Positions 30,359 through 38,568 of a stretch of DNA of 64,000 bases are shown piece by piece. The notes under the pieces are model-generated. The model searched no databases. It was not told the origin of the DNA and saw only the letters and a program-made list of their open reading frames with translations. The translations under genes were made by a program, and so were the position numbers. Source of the DNA: a virus. Numbering within the stretch: the stretch's first letter is position 1; every line of letters starts with the position of its first letter. The stretch spans positions 62,001 to 126,000 of IMG/VR virus record IMGVR_UViG_3300020469_000011; one strand, written 5' to 3'.

Positions 30359-31174
30359 ATGTTATCTTTTAATCAGTATCTTACCGAAAAGAAAAAGAAA
30401 AAGCCTTGTTGGGATGGTTATAAACAAGTTGGCATGAAGATGAAGAACGGAAAAAAAGTTCCAAATTGTGTACCTGTCAATGAAGATTTTGATGTTGACC
30501 CAAATGATAAATTAAAACCAGTACCCACTGTAGAAGAGATTACTAAAAAACATAATGTATCTACAGAAGAAGTTGAAAAGCAAATTAAAAAAGGTACTGA
30601 TATAGAGAAAGAGCATACAGAAGATACCGATACTGCTAAACAAATTGCACATGCACATATAGATGAAGCATTAGACTACTATGAAAAATTAGCTGATTGT
30701 GTTGAAGAAGAGTTTTTAGATGAAATGTATACTAAGCCTGGATTAAGAGAAAAAATTAAAAATAGAATTAAGGCGGGTAGTAAAGGTGGTAAACCAGGAC
30801 AATGGTCAGCCAGAAAGTCTCAGATGCTTGTACAGCAGTATGAAAAAGAAGGTGGTGGTTATAAATCTAAAGGAAGGTCAAAGAAGCAGAGAAACCTATC
30901 TAGATGGTCTAAAACAGATTGGAAAACGCATGACGATAAGCCATCAATACAGGGACAAAAACATGATGAAGTTGATGCATATCTTCCTAAAGCAGCAATT
31001 GCACACATGAAAAGAAAAGATAAAGAGAACGATACGAATTTATATTCTAAAATGACAAGTCAAAAAAGAAAAGCGGCTAAATCAAATGATCAACATGCCG
31101 ATTATTCTGATGATGTAAAGAAAGCAAGAAAAGCAGCAATCAAACATGCACATAGAAGTGTTAAGGGTAAGTAA
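30359..31174 (+). CDS. Capsid-targeted-like protein with DUF5661- and DUF5872-like domains, 271 aa
   Basis: It begins MLSFNQYLTE, a leader of the same type as T4 internal proteins, directly followed by KKKKKPCWDGYKQVGMK. A DUF5661-like block (VEKQIKKGTDIEKEHTEDTD, IAHAHIDEALDYYEKLADC) is at about residues 75-120. A DUF5872-like block (GGKPGQWSARKSQMLVQQYE, then GRSKKQRNLSRWSKTDW) is at about 145-190. The C-terminus is Lys/His-rich. DUF assignments are from recall of family signatures. Such proteins are frequent in T4-like phages and may be DNA-associated head contents. The stop overlaps the next ATG by one base. Confidence 0.7.
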   Translation: MLSFNQYLTEKKKKKPCWDGYKQVGMKMKNGKKVPNCVPVNEDFDVDPNDKLKPVPTVEEITKKHNVSTEEVEKQIKKGTDIEKEHTEDTDTAKQIAHAHIDEALDYYEKLADCVEEEFLDEMYTKPGLREKIKNRIKAGSKGGKPGQWSARKSQMLVQQYEKEGGGYKSKGRSKKQRNLSRWSKTDWKTHDDKPSIQGQKHDEVDAYLPKAAIAHMKRKDKENDTNLYSKMTSQKRKAAKSNDQHADYSDDVKKARKAAIKHAHRSVKGK

Positions 31175-32421
31175 TGAAATCATTCAATCAATTTATAACT
31201 GAAAACAAAATTTTAAATGAAGGTGGTAACGCACCATTTATTAATCGTGAAACTGGAGAAAAATTGGGCGATGCTCAAAAAATAGATTTAAATAAGGTAA
31301 ACAGAACTAAATTAGCTAAAAGTTTACAGCTATTGTTTGCTCAGTTAAATAAGCTTTATGAAAAGAAACATGGTGAAAAATTATGGAATGATTTTAGTGT
31401 AATAGAAACGGGTCATGCATTCAATGGTTCTTCTGAACATTTCTTTAATAAAAATATATCTGATGCTAAATTTAAAAAACACAAGCCAATGGTAGGTGAT
31501 ATAGATGTAACTATACATAATGATGAAAAAGTAAAAATTCAAAAATTAAAACCTTTGTTCGATTTACTTTCTGAATTGGAAAACAAAAAAATAACAAATG
31601 AATTTGTATACAAAGGACAAAATAAGAAGCAACAGCAAGGACATCAGATTAATGCTATCTTTCAATTTCAGAATCCAAAGATAAATGTACAAGTTGACTT
31701 TGAAGGTGTTCACTATACAGAAGATCATAAACCTACACCATTTGCAAAGTTTGCACACAATTCATCTTGGGATGATATTGAACAAGGAATGAAAGGTGTT
31801 GGTCATAAACTGTTAATTCAGAATTTAGCAAGAGCATTATCAGAGATGAAAGATGTTGTAGTGTTAACTAAAACTTCTCCATCCGAACCACCAGAGGAGG
31901 TTAAAGTTTCTAAAGCAGCATCTTCAGATGCACCCACTAATTTAGCTTTCAGTGTTGATTTAGGAATAAGAGAAAAGTATGCTCCTGCTGTTGATTCAAA
32001 AGGCAAGCAAGTCTATGTCAATGGCAAGCCAGCATTTCGAGAATTGAAAACAGGAGACAGTAAGTATCACAAAGACATTGATGTGATTTACACAATGATC
32101 TTTAAGAAGAAACCTTCAGAGGATGGCGAGGATTTGAAAAAGTTTCACAGTTTCACTGGAACGTTGGAATTGCTCGAGTCGCATAAGGTAGAAGATGATG
32201 TCATTCGCACCATGTTCAAGTCACTGATAGAAAAAAGTCTATTTGGTAAAAATGCACAAGGTTTTGAAAAAAATAATCCAGAAGGTGACAAAAAAATTAA
32301 AATGTTGATTGTAGATATGTTAGTTAAAAAGTTTCCATATCTAAATCCTATCTTAAATGGATATGAAGAAGAAATAAAAACCTATTATAATAATTATAAA
32401 AAGGTAAAGGTTGACGCATGA
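31174..32421 (+). CDS. Polymerase-beta-type nucleotidyltransferase-like protein with capsid-targeting-like leader, 415 aa
   Basis: The leader MKSFNQFITENKILNEGG matches the T4 internal-protein targeting pattern; LNE before GG fits the T4 prohead protease preference (I/L)xE. A nucleotidyltransferase signature follows: FNGSS (about 84-87), GDIDVTI with Asp109 and Asp111, and a third Asp in VQVDFE (Asp175), i.e. GS...DxD...D. The rest has no recognised domain. Adenylyl-, uridylyl- or other transfer is possible; the substrate is unknown. Codon use is locally atypical at about 31990-32225. The stop overlaps the next start by 4 nt, coupling it to the ligase-like gene. Confidence 0.7.
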   Translation: MKSFNQFITENKILNEGGNAPFINRETGEKLGDAQKIDLNKVNRTKLAKSLQLLFAQLNKLYEKKHGEKLWNDFSVIETGHAFNGSSEHFFNKNISDAKFKKHKPMVGDIDVTIHNDEKVKIQKLKPLFDLLSELENKKITNEFVYKGQNKKQQQGHQINAIFQFQNPKINVQVDFEGVHYTEDHKPTPFAKFAHNSSWDDIEQGMKGVGHKLLIQNLARALSEMKDVVVLTKTSPSEPPEEVKVSKAASSDAPTNLAFSVDLGIREKYAPAVDSKGKQVYVNGKPAFRELKTGDSKYHKDIDVIYTMIFKKKPSEDGEDLKKFHSFTGTLELLESHKVEDDVIRTMFKSLIEKSLFGKNAQGFEKNNPEGDKKIKMLIVDMLVKKFPYLNPILNGYEEEIKTYYNNYKKVKVDA

Positions 32422-34031
32422 TGTCTTTTAAAACATTTTCCCTTAGAGAAAATTATATTATTGAAGCCGCAGGTAATGCAATGCTTGATGTATCTATTAC
32501 AAATGCAGATAAAGCCTTCAAAAATAAAACAAAATTCTTTTACTATGTTGGAGATGATGAAAAATTATTAAGTGAAAAGGAATACTCAATAGAAGAAAAA
32601 TATGACGGCGTGAAGCTTACCTTATTTCGTAATGGAAAAGATTTTGATTCTAAAAACTTTGAAAATAATTGGGTTATAGCCTACAAAAATAGAAAATTAC
32701 ATCCAAGTGAATTTAAATCTACGTCTGCTGCAAATGTAAAACAAAAAGGTATTGGTGTTTCTCAGTATAAAATTATTGCAGATCATTTGAAAAAAATACA
32801 TAAGAGTTTAGATTCAATACCAAAGAATACAGAATTTTTTGTTGAATTTTTAATGCAAAAATCTACCTTAACTAGAACATATGAAAATAAACATGGTGTT
32901 GTGTTAATAGGATATTCACATAATGCTAAAGTAGATCAAGAAGACGATTTTCGTTTCTATACAAAAGAAACTAAATTAAATCAAAGTTTAAATCAAGAAT
33001 ATGCTAAGTTACTGAAATTAGATCTACCTCAAATATTATTTGAAGGAGGTGTTGGTTCTTTTGAAAATTTGAAAGAAGGTGCTTTAGATGATGAACTTAA
33101 AAAACTTCTAAGGAAAAATAAAACCAAAATTCAAGAATTTTACAAGTATAAAAAATGGGATGACTTATATGAATTAATCAAAACTATTTTTCTAGATGTG
33201 TCAAGTTTTTATGGTGGTGTGATGGAAGGAGTTGTACTAAAAGATATTAAACAAAAAACAATGTACAAATTTCTCCAAACAGACCAACATGATAAAGAGT
33301 TTCGTCAGAAGATAAAACAACAATATAAAATGGATGAAGATAAAGAAAAGGAATATTATAAAACTCTAGATAAACTTGCTAAAGATATTTTGAGTAAATT
33401 AGATTTGAGCAAAGAACACTCTGAAATAATGAGTGATTTATCAACTGCTGTTTACAAGAAAAAATTACCAAGAAATTTACATACCAAGAGAAACGATCAT
33501 CAAATAAAAGAAGATCTTCATTTAAAAGTAAAAGATGCATTTGAAAAAATGCTTAAAGGTTGGGGTGGTGTAGTAGGTAAATTTAGAATTGTTACTAAAG
33601 AACATGTAAACATGATAGACTATGCTCTTAAAAAATACAAAGGTGTTTCTGTAATGCTTGTTGCAGGCTCTAGAGATATTATGTTAGTTCAAGAGAATAT
33701 GAAAATTTTTAAAGAAATATTTAAAGACAAACCGGCAGAATTTTTTATAGCTAAGACCGGAAACATAATAAGATTAGAGCAACTTACTAGAAATCCTATT
33801 GTTGCTTATGTAGCTGGACCAGATAGAAAAGAAGATTATCAAAAACAAATTGAGGGTGCTAATAGCGATGCAGTTGTAGATGTTTATGATGGAGGAAAAA
33901 GAGATGAAATTTCTGCATCAAAAGCAGAAGAAGCTTTGATGGCAAATGATGTACAATCATTAAGAAAAATTGTACATCCAGTTGCTCTTAAAAATATTGA
34001 TAAATGGGAAAAATATTACAGTAAATTTTAA
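32418..34031 (+). CDS. ATP-dependent ligase/nucleotidyltransferase fused to an adenylyltransferase-like domain, 537 aa
   Basis: Residues 55-320 carry covalent nucleotidyltransferase motifs: motif I EEKYDGVKL with Lys61, an EFFVEFL motif III-like strand, a MEGVVLKD motif IV-like strand and MYKFLQ (motif V-like). The C-terminal part, from about residue 385, resembles HxGH-type nucleotidylyltransferases: GKFRIVTKEHVNMI in place of the usual G(R)F(x)P(x)(H/T)xGH, and ISASKAEEAL in place of ISxTxxR. The HxGH motif is degenerate (TKEH), so activity of that half is uncertain. The leader (SFKTFSLRENYIIE before AAG) resembles capsid-targeting leaders. It could be an RNA ligase or a NAD-related enzyme. 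Confidence 0.7.
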   Translation: MMSFKTFSLRENYIIEAAGNAMLDVSITNADKAFKNKTKFFYYVGDDEKLLSEKEYSIEEKYDGVKLTLFRNGKDFDSKNFENNWVIAYKNRKLHPSEFKSTSAANVKQKGIGVSQYKIIADHLKKIHKSLDSIPKNTEFFVEFLMQKSTLTRTYENKHGVVLIGYSHNAKVDQEDDFRFYTKETKLNQSLNQEYAKLLKLDLPQILFEGGVGSFENLKEGALDDELKKLLRKNKTKIQEFYKYKKWDDLYELIKTIFLDVSSFYGGVMEGVVLKDIKQKTMYKFLQTDQHDKEFRQKIKQQYKMDEDKEKEYYKTLDKLAKDILSKLDLSKEHSEIMSDLSTAVYKKKLPRNLHTKRNDHQIKEDLHLKVKDAFEKMLKGWGGVVGKFRIVTKEHVNMIDYALKKYKGVSVMLVAGSRDIMLVQENMKIFKEIFKDKPAEFFIAKTGNIIRLEQLTRNPIVAYVAGPDRKEDYQKQIEGANSDAVVDVYDGGKRDEISASKAEEALMANDVQSLRKIVHPVALKNIDKWEKYYSKF

Positions 34032-34345
34032 TCAACTTGAGAAATTAATATATCATAATCCATAGTAATTTCAAATTGAAAGTTTTCATAAAAATTAAAT
34101 TGTATAATTCCATCATCTAACTTCATGAGAAATAGAAAAGTATATTTGTTGAAATAAGTTCTTCTGTTTTCGCTTGCATATTTAAAAAAGTATTCATCAA
34201 ATTCTGAATTGTCTATGCTATCGTAACCTTTCATTCTTATAACATTATCTTGATTAAAATATACATGAATTTCATTATCAACAAAATCTATCACATTAGC
34301 ATTAGAAAAATTAAATAGATGTTTATCAGATTCAACTAAAATCAT
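34028..34345 (-). CDS. Hypothetical protein, 105 aa, minus strand
   Basis: Not recognised. It is the only gene on this strand between 27132 and 59915. It has a strong GAGGAG ribosome site before ATG at 34345 and a TATAAATA site further upstream, so it should be expressed late. The sequence is acidic-aromatic (NFYENFQFEITMDYDILISQ). Its stop overlaps the convergent ligase-like gene stop by 4 nt. Confidence 0.65.
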   Translation of the reverse strand: MILVESDKHLFNFSNANVIDFVDNEIHVYFNQDNVIRMKGYDSIDNSEFDEYFFKYASENRRTYFNKYTFLFLMKLDDGIIQFNFYENFQFEITMDYDILISQVD

Positions 34346-34390
34346 AATGGTTTCTCCTCAACATGAGTAAAGTCAATTAAAAATTAATAA

Positions 34391-34413
34391 CTAAATATAG
34401 TTAAGTATTTATA
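34391..34413. promoter_or_regulatory. Divergent T4-type late promoters
   Basis: Minus-strand TATAAATA, an exact match to the T4 late consensus, lies at 34406-34413 and points to the 105-aa gene. Plus-strand CTAAATA lies at 34391-34397 and points to the first tail-collar gene at 34440. CTAAATA recurs before hsp20 (38452-38458), supporting a real late signal. Inferred from motifs and placement. Confidence 0.6.
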
Positions 34414-34439
34414 TTCAAAAAATGAGGAAATAAAGATAT

Positions 34440-35273
34440 ATGGCAAGACTACAATCTATTCAAAAACCTACCACCCTGCTTACTTTAAAGTTCTCAAAAA
34501 CAGAAGCAAATGCATTTTCAGGTGCTGCCGGTGAAATTATATTAATTACAATAAATGGTATCATTCAAGGTGATGTTAGAATTTCAACAGGAAATCCTAA
34601 CTATACGATGCCAGTATATCCTATAGGTTCTCTCGTTTATTACGCCGGACAGACTCCTCCAAATGGATATTTATTCTGCAATGGAGCAACAGTATCAAGT
34701 AGTCTATATCCAGAATTGTATAGTAAAATAGGAACAACTTGGGGAGGAGATAGTACAAATTTTGCTTTACCCAATTTTACAACAGATGGTGGAAGATTTA
34801 TTAGAAATTTAAATCAACAAGGTGTTGGTAATTCAACATTTCCAGATTATTACTATACAAGTTATGATGATTATGGGACGTATAATAGATTTACTGCCAA
34901 TCTACAGTTAGTAAATAGAACATTCGGACAGTTTCAATCTGATGCATATGGATATCATTCTCATGGCAAACCATCAAATTCAGAATATGCAGGAGATCAT
35001 AGTCACAATTACTATGGGTCTAGAAATGCAACAAATGGTGTGCAATTAGGTAGTGACACTGCTGGAGTTAATGGATATAGAGGAGTGTTTGGATATGGGT
35101 CTGCAGCAACAACAGTTTCTTCCGGATATCATGTACATTATGGATGGTTGGGGTATGGACCAAATCAAAGTTCAACTTTACATAATACTGTTGATGCTGC
35201 TAATAGTTCTTTAAATAATCAAGGTGAGACAAGACCTGTAAATCATCCACTAATGTTCTGTATAAAATACTAA
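34440..35273 (+). CDS. Tail-collar-domain fibre protein 1, 277 aa
   Basis: Residues about 60-120 match the phage tail collar domain (YPIGSLVYYAGQTPPNGYLF, CNGATVSSSLYPELYSKIGT, TWGGDS, FALPNF), the receptor-binding collar of T4 gp12-type short fibres. Downstream is a Gly/Tyr/His-rich region (HSHGKPSNS, DHSHNYYGS) typical of metal-coordinating fibre tips, ending NHPLMFCIKY. It is the first of three tandem paralogs, probably fibres or adhesins of host recognition. A GAGGA site precedes the ATG. Confidence 0.85.
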   Translation: MARLQSIQKPTTLLTLKFSKTEANAFSGAAGEIILITINGIIQGDVRISTGNPNYTMPVYPIGSLVYYAGQTPPNGYLFCNGATVSSSLYPELYSKIGTTWGGDSTNFALPNFTTDGGRFIRNLNQQGVGNSTFPDYYYTSYDDYGTYNRFTANLQLVNRTFGQFQSDAYGYHSHGKPSNSEYAGDHSHNYYGSRNATNGVQLGSDTAGVNGYRGVFGYGSAATTVSSGYHVHYGWLGYGPNQSSTLHNTVDAANSSLNNQGETRPVNHPLMFCIKY

Positions 35274-35286
35274 AGGATTATATAAA

Positions 35287-36105
35287 ATGCCGCTACAAGG
35301 AATTAGTTCTGGAGTTTTTAAATTTTCAACTACTACTCAAAATAGAGCAAGAACTTCCATACCAGGAACGATGGCTATTTCTGTAGATGATAATAATACT
35401 ATAACAGGTGATTTTAGAGTTCATGACGGACTTACTCCTGGAGGTATTTCAAATCCACCTCCTGGTACTGTCTCGCATATAATCTCAAAATATGATAGTA
35501 ATTTTACAGATAATATTTCAGAACCAGATGGTTGGTTTTTCTGTGATGGTAGAGAAGTTGTGATAGCAGAATATAATGCATTATATCAAGCGATTGGTAC
35601 ACATTGGAATGAAGGAACCGTAACAAGTGGTTCATATAAAATACCTGATCTTAGAAATCATTATATAAGATGTACTACAGGCGCTGTTGGTCTTTCACAA
35701 AAACAAGATAGTGTTATTGAAAAACATTCTCATTGGATGTTATGGGATGGAGCAGGAAGTCATACTCATACATATACACCATATCAAGATGGTAATTATG
35801 CACCTAATGTGTATGCTTTATATATTAGACATACTAATGATGTTTCCGGATCAGATTCAGGTTATTATGATAATACTGGTATAAAGAATCAACCAGTATA
35901 TAATACACCGGGAGCATATACATATCATTGGGGAGGCAGCTATGGAGGTCCTGGACCAACTTATATTACAATGGGCTATGGTTCATCTTTACCTGCTAAT
36001 GGTAGTAGTGCTCTTGAACACCATCATCAAGTCTCTCTTACTAATGCAGGTAGTTCTGAAGTAGATTTATATCATGTTAAATTATCAACATTTATAAAGT
36101 ATTAA
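35287..36105 (+). CDS. Tail-collar-domain fibre protein 2, 272 aa
   Basis: It carries the tail-collar pattern: PPPGTVSHIISKYDSNF, PDGWFFCDGREV, ALYQAIGTHWNEG and YKIPDLRNHYIRCTTG. The C-terminal part has His/Gly/Tyr pairs (EKHSHWMLW, GSHTHTYTPY, EHHHQVSL) and ends VKLSTFIKY. The N-terminus resembles that of protein 1 (ALxxTxPxxxLxFS type), indicating shared attachment. It lies 13 nt after the first copy. Confidence 0.82.
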   Translation: MPLQGISSGVFKFSTTTQNRARTSIPGTMAISVDDNNTITGDFRVHDGLTPGGISNPPPGTVSHIISKYDSNFTDNISEPDGWFFCDGREVVIAEYNALYQAIGTHWNEGTVTSGSYKIPDLRNHYIRCTTGAVGLSQKQDSVIEKHSHWMLWDGAGSHTHTYTPYQDGNYAPNVYALYIRHTNDVSGSDSGYYDNTGIKNQPVYNTPGAYTYHWGGSYGGPGPTYITMGYGSSLPANGSSALEHHHQVSLTNAGSSEVDLYHVKLSTFIKY

Positions 36106-36107
36106 AA

Positions 36108-37367
36108 ATGGCAGACAATTATTTTTCGAATAGAATATCAATAGATGAAAGAAAACTTGATGTAAATGATGATTCTTCAAATTTTGACATCACTTCTAGT
36201 AATTATAGTACATTTATCGGTGACGTAGGAATACAAAGATTAAAAGGATTAGCTGTTACTAAACTAGATGTTAATACATTACCCACCGATGGTAATGATA
36301 CATTTCCTACAAACAAAGGAACTTTCGCTGTTTTAGAATCTGGAAATAATAATTATACAGGTCAAATAAGAATTCTAGATGGTGGTGTAACAAGAACTGG
36401 TAAACCTGTTCCTCATGTTGGGACTTTAGGCTATTTTGCGTACAATGGTATTCCAGATGGTTGGTTAGAATGTAATGGAGCATTTATATTATATGCAAAA
36501 AATGCAGGATCTGGAACTTTTAAAGATACTGAATTTACTGAACTATACAATGTTCTTAATACATGGACAAGTGCAAATTCTGACACTGCAGTTACCACAC
36601 AACCTATCTCTACAGGAAATGCTTTTAAGTTACCTGATTTTAGGGGATTTTTTATCAGATGTTCGAATACTGGAGAAGTACCACAAACAAAATACAACAC
36701 TAGTAATTATAAAAATCATTCTCACAATGGAGCTTCTCTTTATAGTAGTCATTCTGGAGGAAGTCCTGAAGTTGGAACTTACGGTTTTGCTAGATTTGCT
36801 TTCTCAGGAGATCATGGAAGTGATCAAGATTATAGTAATCCGATGAATGGGATGGATGGTTATGAATATAATTATTATCATTTAAATGCTGAAAGAGGTT
36901 CTTGGTCTGGTAGATATAATTATTCTTATTCACATCAGTATGGTTGGGCCCAAACTTACACTTATTCAGGCTGGCAAGGCGACATATATACTCACGGAAC
37001 AGGTGGCGGCCGTGCTGGTGGTACATATGGTTCTAATCCAGAAAATATATACTCATTTGATAGGCATTTACATCCTCAGATGAGAACATGGCAAAGAAAT
37101 AGTGATTACGGACCCTTGCATGGATATACATCTAATCCATTTCAAGGTGCAGAAAATTATCAAGGCTGGTGGTATTGGCCTGCTCATATTGCACTTTCAA
37201 ATGCTGGAACTCCCGCAGGCTCAGAACTATTAAATTCTGGTTATGATGGAGATAGGACATCAACTGCGGGTAGTCACCGACATGGAATTAATGTAGGACC
37301 TAGTTACAGAGGTGAAACTGAAACAAGAGCAACTAATATTGCTTTGAAAATTTGTATAAAATACTGA
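36108..37367 (+). CDS. Tail-collar-domain fibre protein 3, 419 aa
   Basis: The longest of the trio. The collar domain is at about residues 100-195 (VGTLGYFAYNGIPDGWLECN, GAFILYA, FTELYNVLNTW, FKLPDFRGFFIRCS). A Gly/Tyr/Ser/His-rich tip follows (GSHRHGINVGPSYRGETE), ending TNIALKICIKY. The inserted region between collar and C-terminus is about 150 residues longer than in the first two copies and rich in Tyr-Gly-Trp, consistent with a diversified receptor-binding tip. Confidence 0.85.
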   Translation: MADNYFSNRISIDERKLDVNDDSSNFDITSSNYSTFIGDVGIQRLKGLAVTKLDVNTLPTDGNDTFPTNKGTFAVLESGNNNYTGQIRILDGGVTRTGKPVPHVGTLGYFAYNGIPDGWLECNGAFILYAKNAGSGTFKDTEFTELYNVLNTWTSANSDTAVTTQPISTGNAFKLPDFRGFFIRCSNTGEVPQTKYNTSNYKNHSHNGASLYSSHSGGSPEVGTYGFARFAFSGDHGSDQDYSNPMNGMDGYEYNYYHLNAERGSWSGRYNYSYSHQYGWAQTYTYSGWQGDIYTHGTGGGRAGGTYGSNPENIYSFDRHLHPQMRTWQRNSDYGPLHGYTSNPFQGAENYQGWWYWPAHIALSNAGTPAGSELLNSGYDGDRTSTAGSHRHGINVGPSYRGETETRATNIALKICIKY

Positions 37368-37379
37368 TAAAGGAATTTA

Positions 37380-37895
37380 ATGGAAACTGTAAATCATAAA
37401 GATGTATGTATTTTAGATGAAAATAATTATTTTTTAAGACAAGTTAGAATTTTTAGAGATCCAAGAGACCCTGAAAACTTTTTATATCCACCTAACGCAC
37501 ATGAAATTGATCCTCCAGAAGTGCATTTACTTGAATCTGGTCATTTGGCTTTATGGAATACAGAAGATTCCGTTTGGGTATATGAACATCCAGAACCAGA
37601 AAGTAATAGTCAACCTCCGGTAGATCCAATGTATGCTTTAAGAGTTTCTAGGGACTATAGGTTACACAAATCTGATATTCATGTTTTACAATGTTATGAA
37701 AATGGTGAACCTGTTAGTGAGGCTGTAAAAAAATATAGAATAGAATTAAGAGACATTCCAAATAAAATAGCAGATGGTACATATTCAGAACCAATAGTAA
37801 ATCCTGATCCAGAACCAGATGCAAGATTTAAAGAGCCTTCAGGTTTAATTATTTTTGAAAATTGGCCTGAAATTCCAAAGGAAATGCTAGAATGA
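37380..37895 (+). CDS. Probable tail-fibre assembly chaperone 1, 171 aa
   Basis: The C-terminal half contains a YRIELRDIPNKIADGTYSEP segment and ends ENWPEIPKEMLE, the (Y)R.(L)RDIP ... WPE(x)P pattern of phage tail-assembly chaperones. It lies immediately downstream of the three fibre genes, the classic position. An acidic Pro-rich linker (EPIVNPDPEPDARF) is present. It ends 4 nt inside the next gene. Confidence 0.7.
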   Translation: METVNHKDVCILDENNYFLRQVRIFRDPRDPENFLYPPNAHEIDPPEVHLLESGHLALWNTEDSVWVYEHPEPESNSQPPVDPMYALRVSRDYRLHKSDIHVLQCYENGEPVSEAVKKYRIELRDIPNKIADGTYSEPIVNPDPEPDARFKEPSGLIIFENWPEIPKEMLE

Positions 37896-38407
37896 CCACT
37901 CAACATTGTATCTTAAATTCAAATAATAAATTTGTTGATGTTGTAAGTGAAGAAGATTCTTCACAATACACAACAGTTTTAGCTATACCCCCAACTTTAA
38001 AAGAAAATTTTGAAGCTACTTGGGATGATGGTACATGGATAGTAAGAAGAATACGTGCAAATACTACTCAAGAAATATCTAATATAGAATATACTGAAGA
38101 CAATAAAATTGAAAACACTTTTTATAATCATACTACCGTTCAATACTTGGAAGAGCAACTGAATATATTGCGTGTAAAAATGGCAATTGATTATGAAAAA
38201 AATGGTGAAGTCTTAAAAAAACATACTGATTATGAAAACGTATTAAATAGTTACATTGAAACATGTTCTAATGTTGTTTTAAAAGAAGAAGATATCTATA
38301 TTGAAGAAGAGTTTCCTGATCCAGAAGATGAACAAAAAACGGTAATTAATAAAATTTTAAATTATAAAAATTATTTTAGAAACCTTGAGGATTTAGCAGA
38401 TTTTTAA
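37892..38407 (+). CDS. Probable tail-fibre assembly chaperone 2, 171 aa
   Basis: Same length as its upstream neighbour, ATGA overlap, and similar N-terminal pattern (CILNSNNKFVDVVSE versus CILDENNYFLRQVR; TWDDGTWIVRR). The C-terminus is helical rather than RDIP-like (EEQLNILRVKMAIDYEKNGE). Probably a second fibre chaperone or fibre-associated protein; the evidence is position plus the shared N-terminal pattern. Confidence 0.5.
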   Translation: MTTQHCILNSNNKFVDVVSEEDSSQYTTVLAIPPTLKENFEATWDDGTWIVRRIRANTTQEISNIEYTEDNKIENTFYNHTTVQYLEEQLNILRVKMAIDYEKNGEVLKKHTDYENVLNSYIETCSNVVLKEEDIYIEEEFPDPEDEQKTVINKILNYKNYFRNLEDLADF

Positions 38408-38408
38408 C

Positions 38409-38437
38409 TTGACTTTTTTATCTGTATCTGTTATACT
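38409..38437 (+). promoter_or_regulatory. Sigma-70-type promoter within an inverted repeat, upstream of hsp20
   Basis: TTGACT (38409-38414) and TATACT (38432-38437) are 17 nt apart. The -35 box is part of TTGACTTTT (38409-38417), whose inverted copy AAAAGTCAA lies at 38443-38451, so the -10 box sits between the arms. CTAAATA, a late-promoter-like site, abuts the right arm at 38452-38458. This suggests separate early and late start sites with possible repressor control. Confidence 0.6.
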
Positions 38438-38475
38438 AACGTAAAAGTCAACTAAATAGTTTTGAGGAAGTAAAG

Positions 38476-38556
38476 ATGCTTTCTCATTATAAGCAGTCGC
38501 TCATTTTGAGGTCTGCGATATATAGCAACGCACGTTGCTTAATATTACTCGCTTAA
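38476..38556 (+). CDS. Short upstream ORF (26 aa) in the hsp20 leader
   Basis: ATG at 38476 is preceded by GAGGAAGTAAAG, nearly the same leader as before the first tail-collar gene. It encodes MLSHYKQSLILRSAIYSNAR followed by CLILLA and stops at 38554-38556, 12 nt before the hsp20 ATG. The stop lies just ahead of the hsp20 ribosome site, so translation could affect hsp20 initiation. It could instead be non-coding leader structure. Confidence 0.4.
   Translation: MLSHYKQSLILRSAIYSNARCLILLA
38524..38539 (+). promoter_or_regulatory. Hairpin in hsp20 leader
   Basis: AGCAAC GCAC GTTGCT forms a perfect 6-bp stem with a 4-nt loop, 19 nt before the AAGGAGG ribosome site of hsp20. Heat-shock leaders often form thermosensors, but a pairing partner for the ribosome site was not identified. 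Confidence 0.4.
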
Positions 38557-38568
38557 TAAGGAGGCTAT

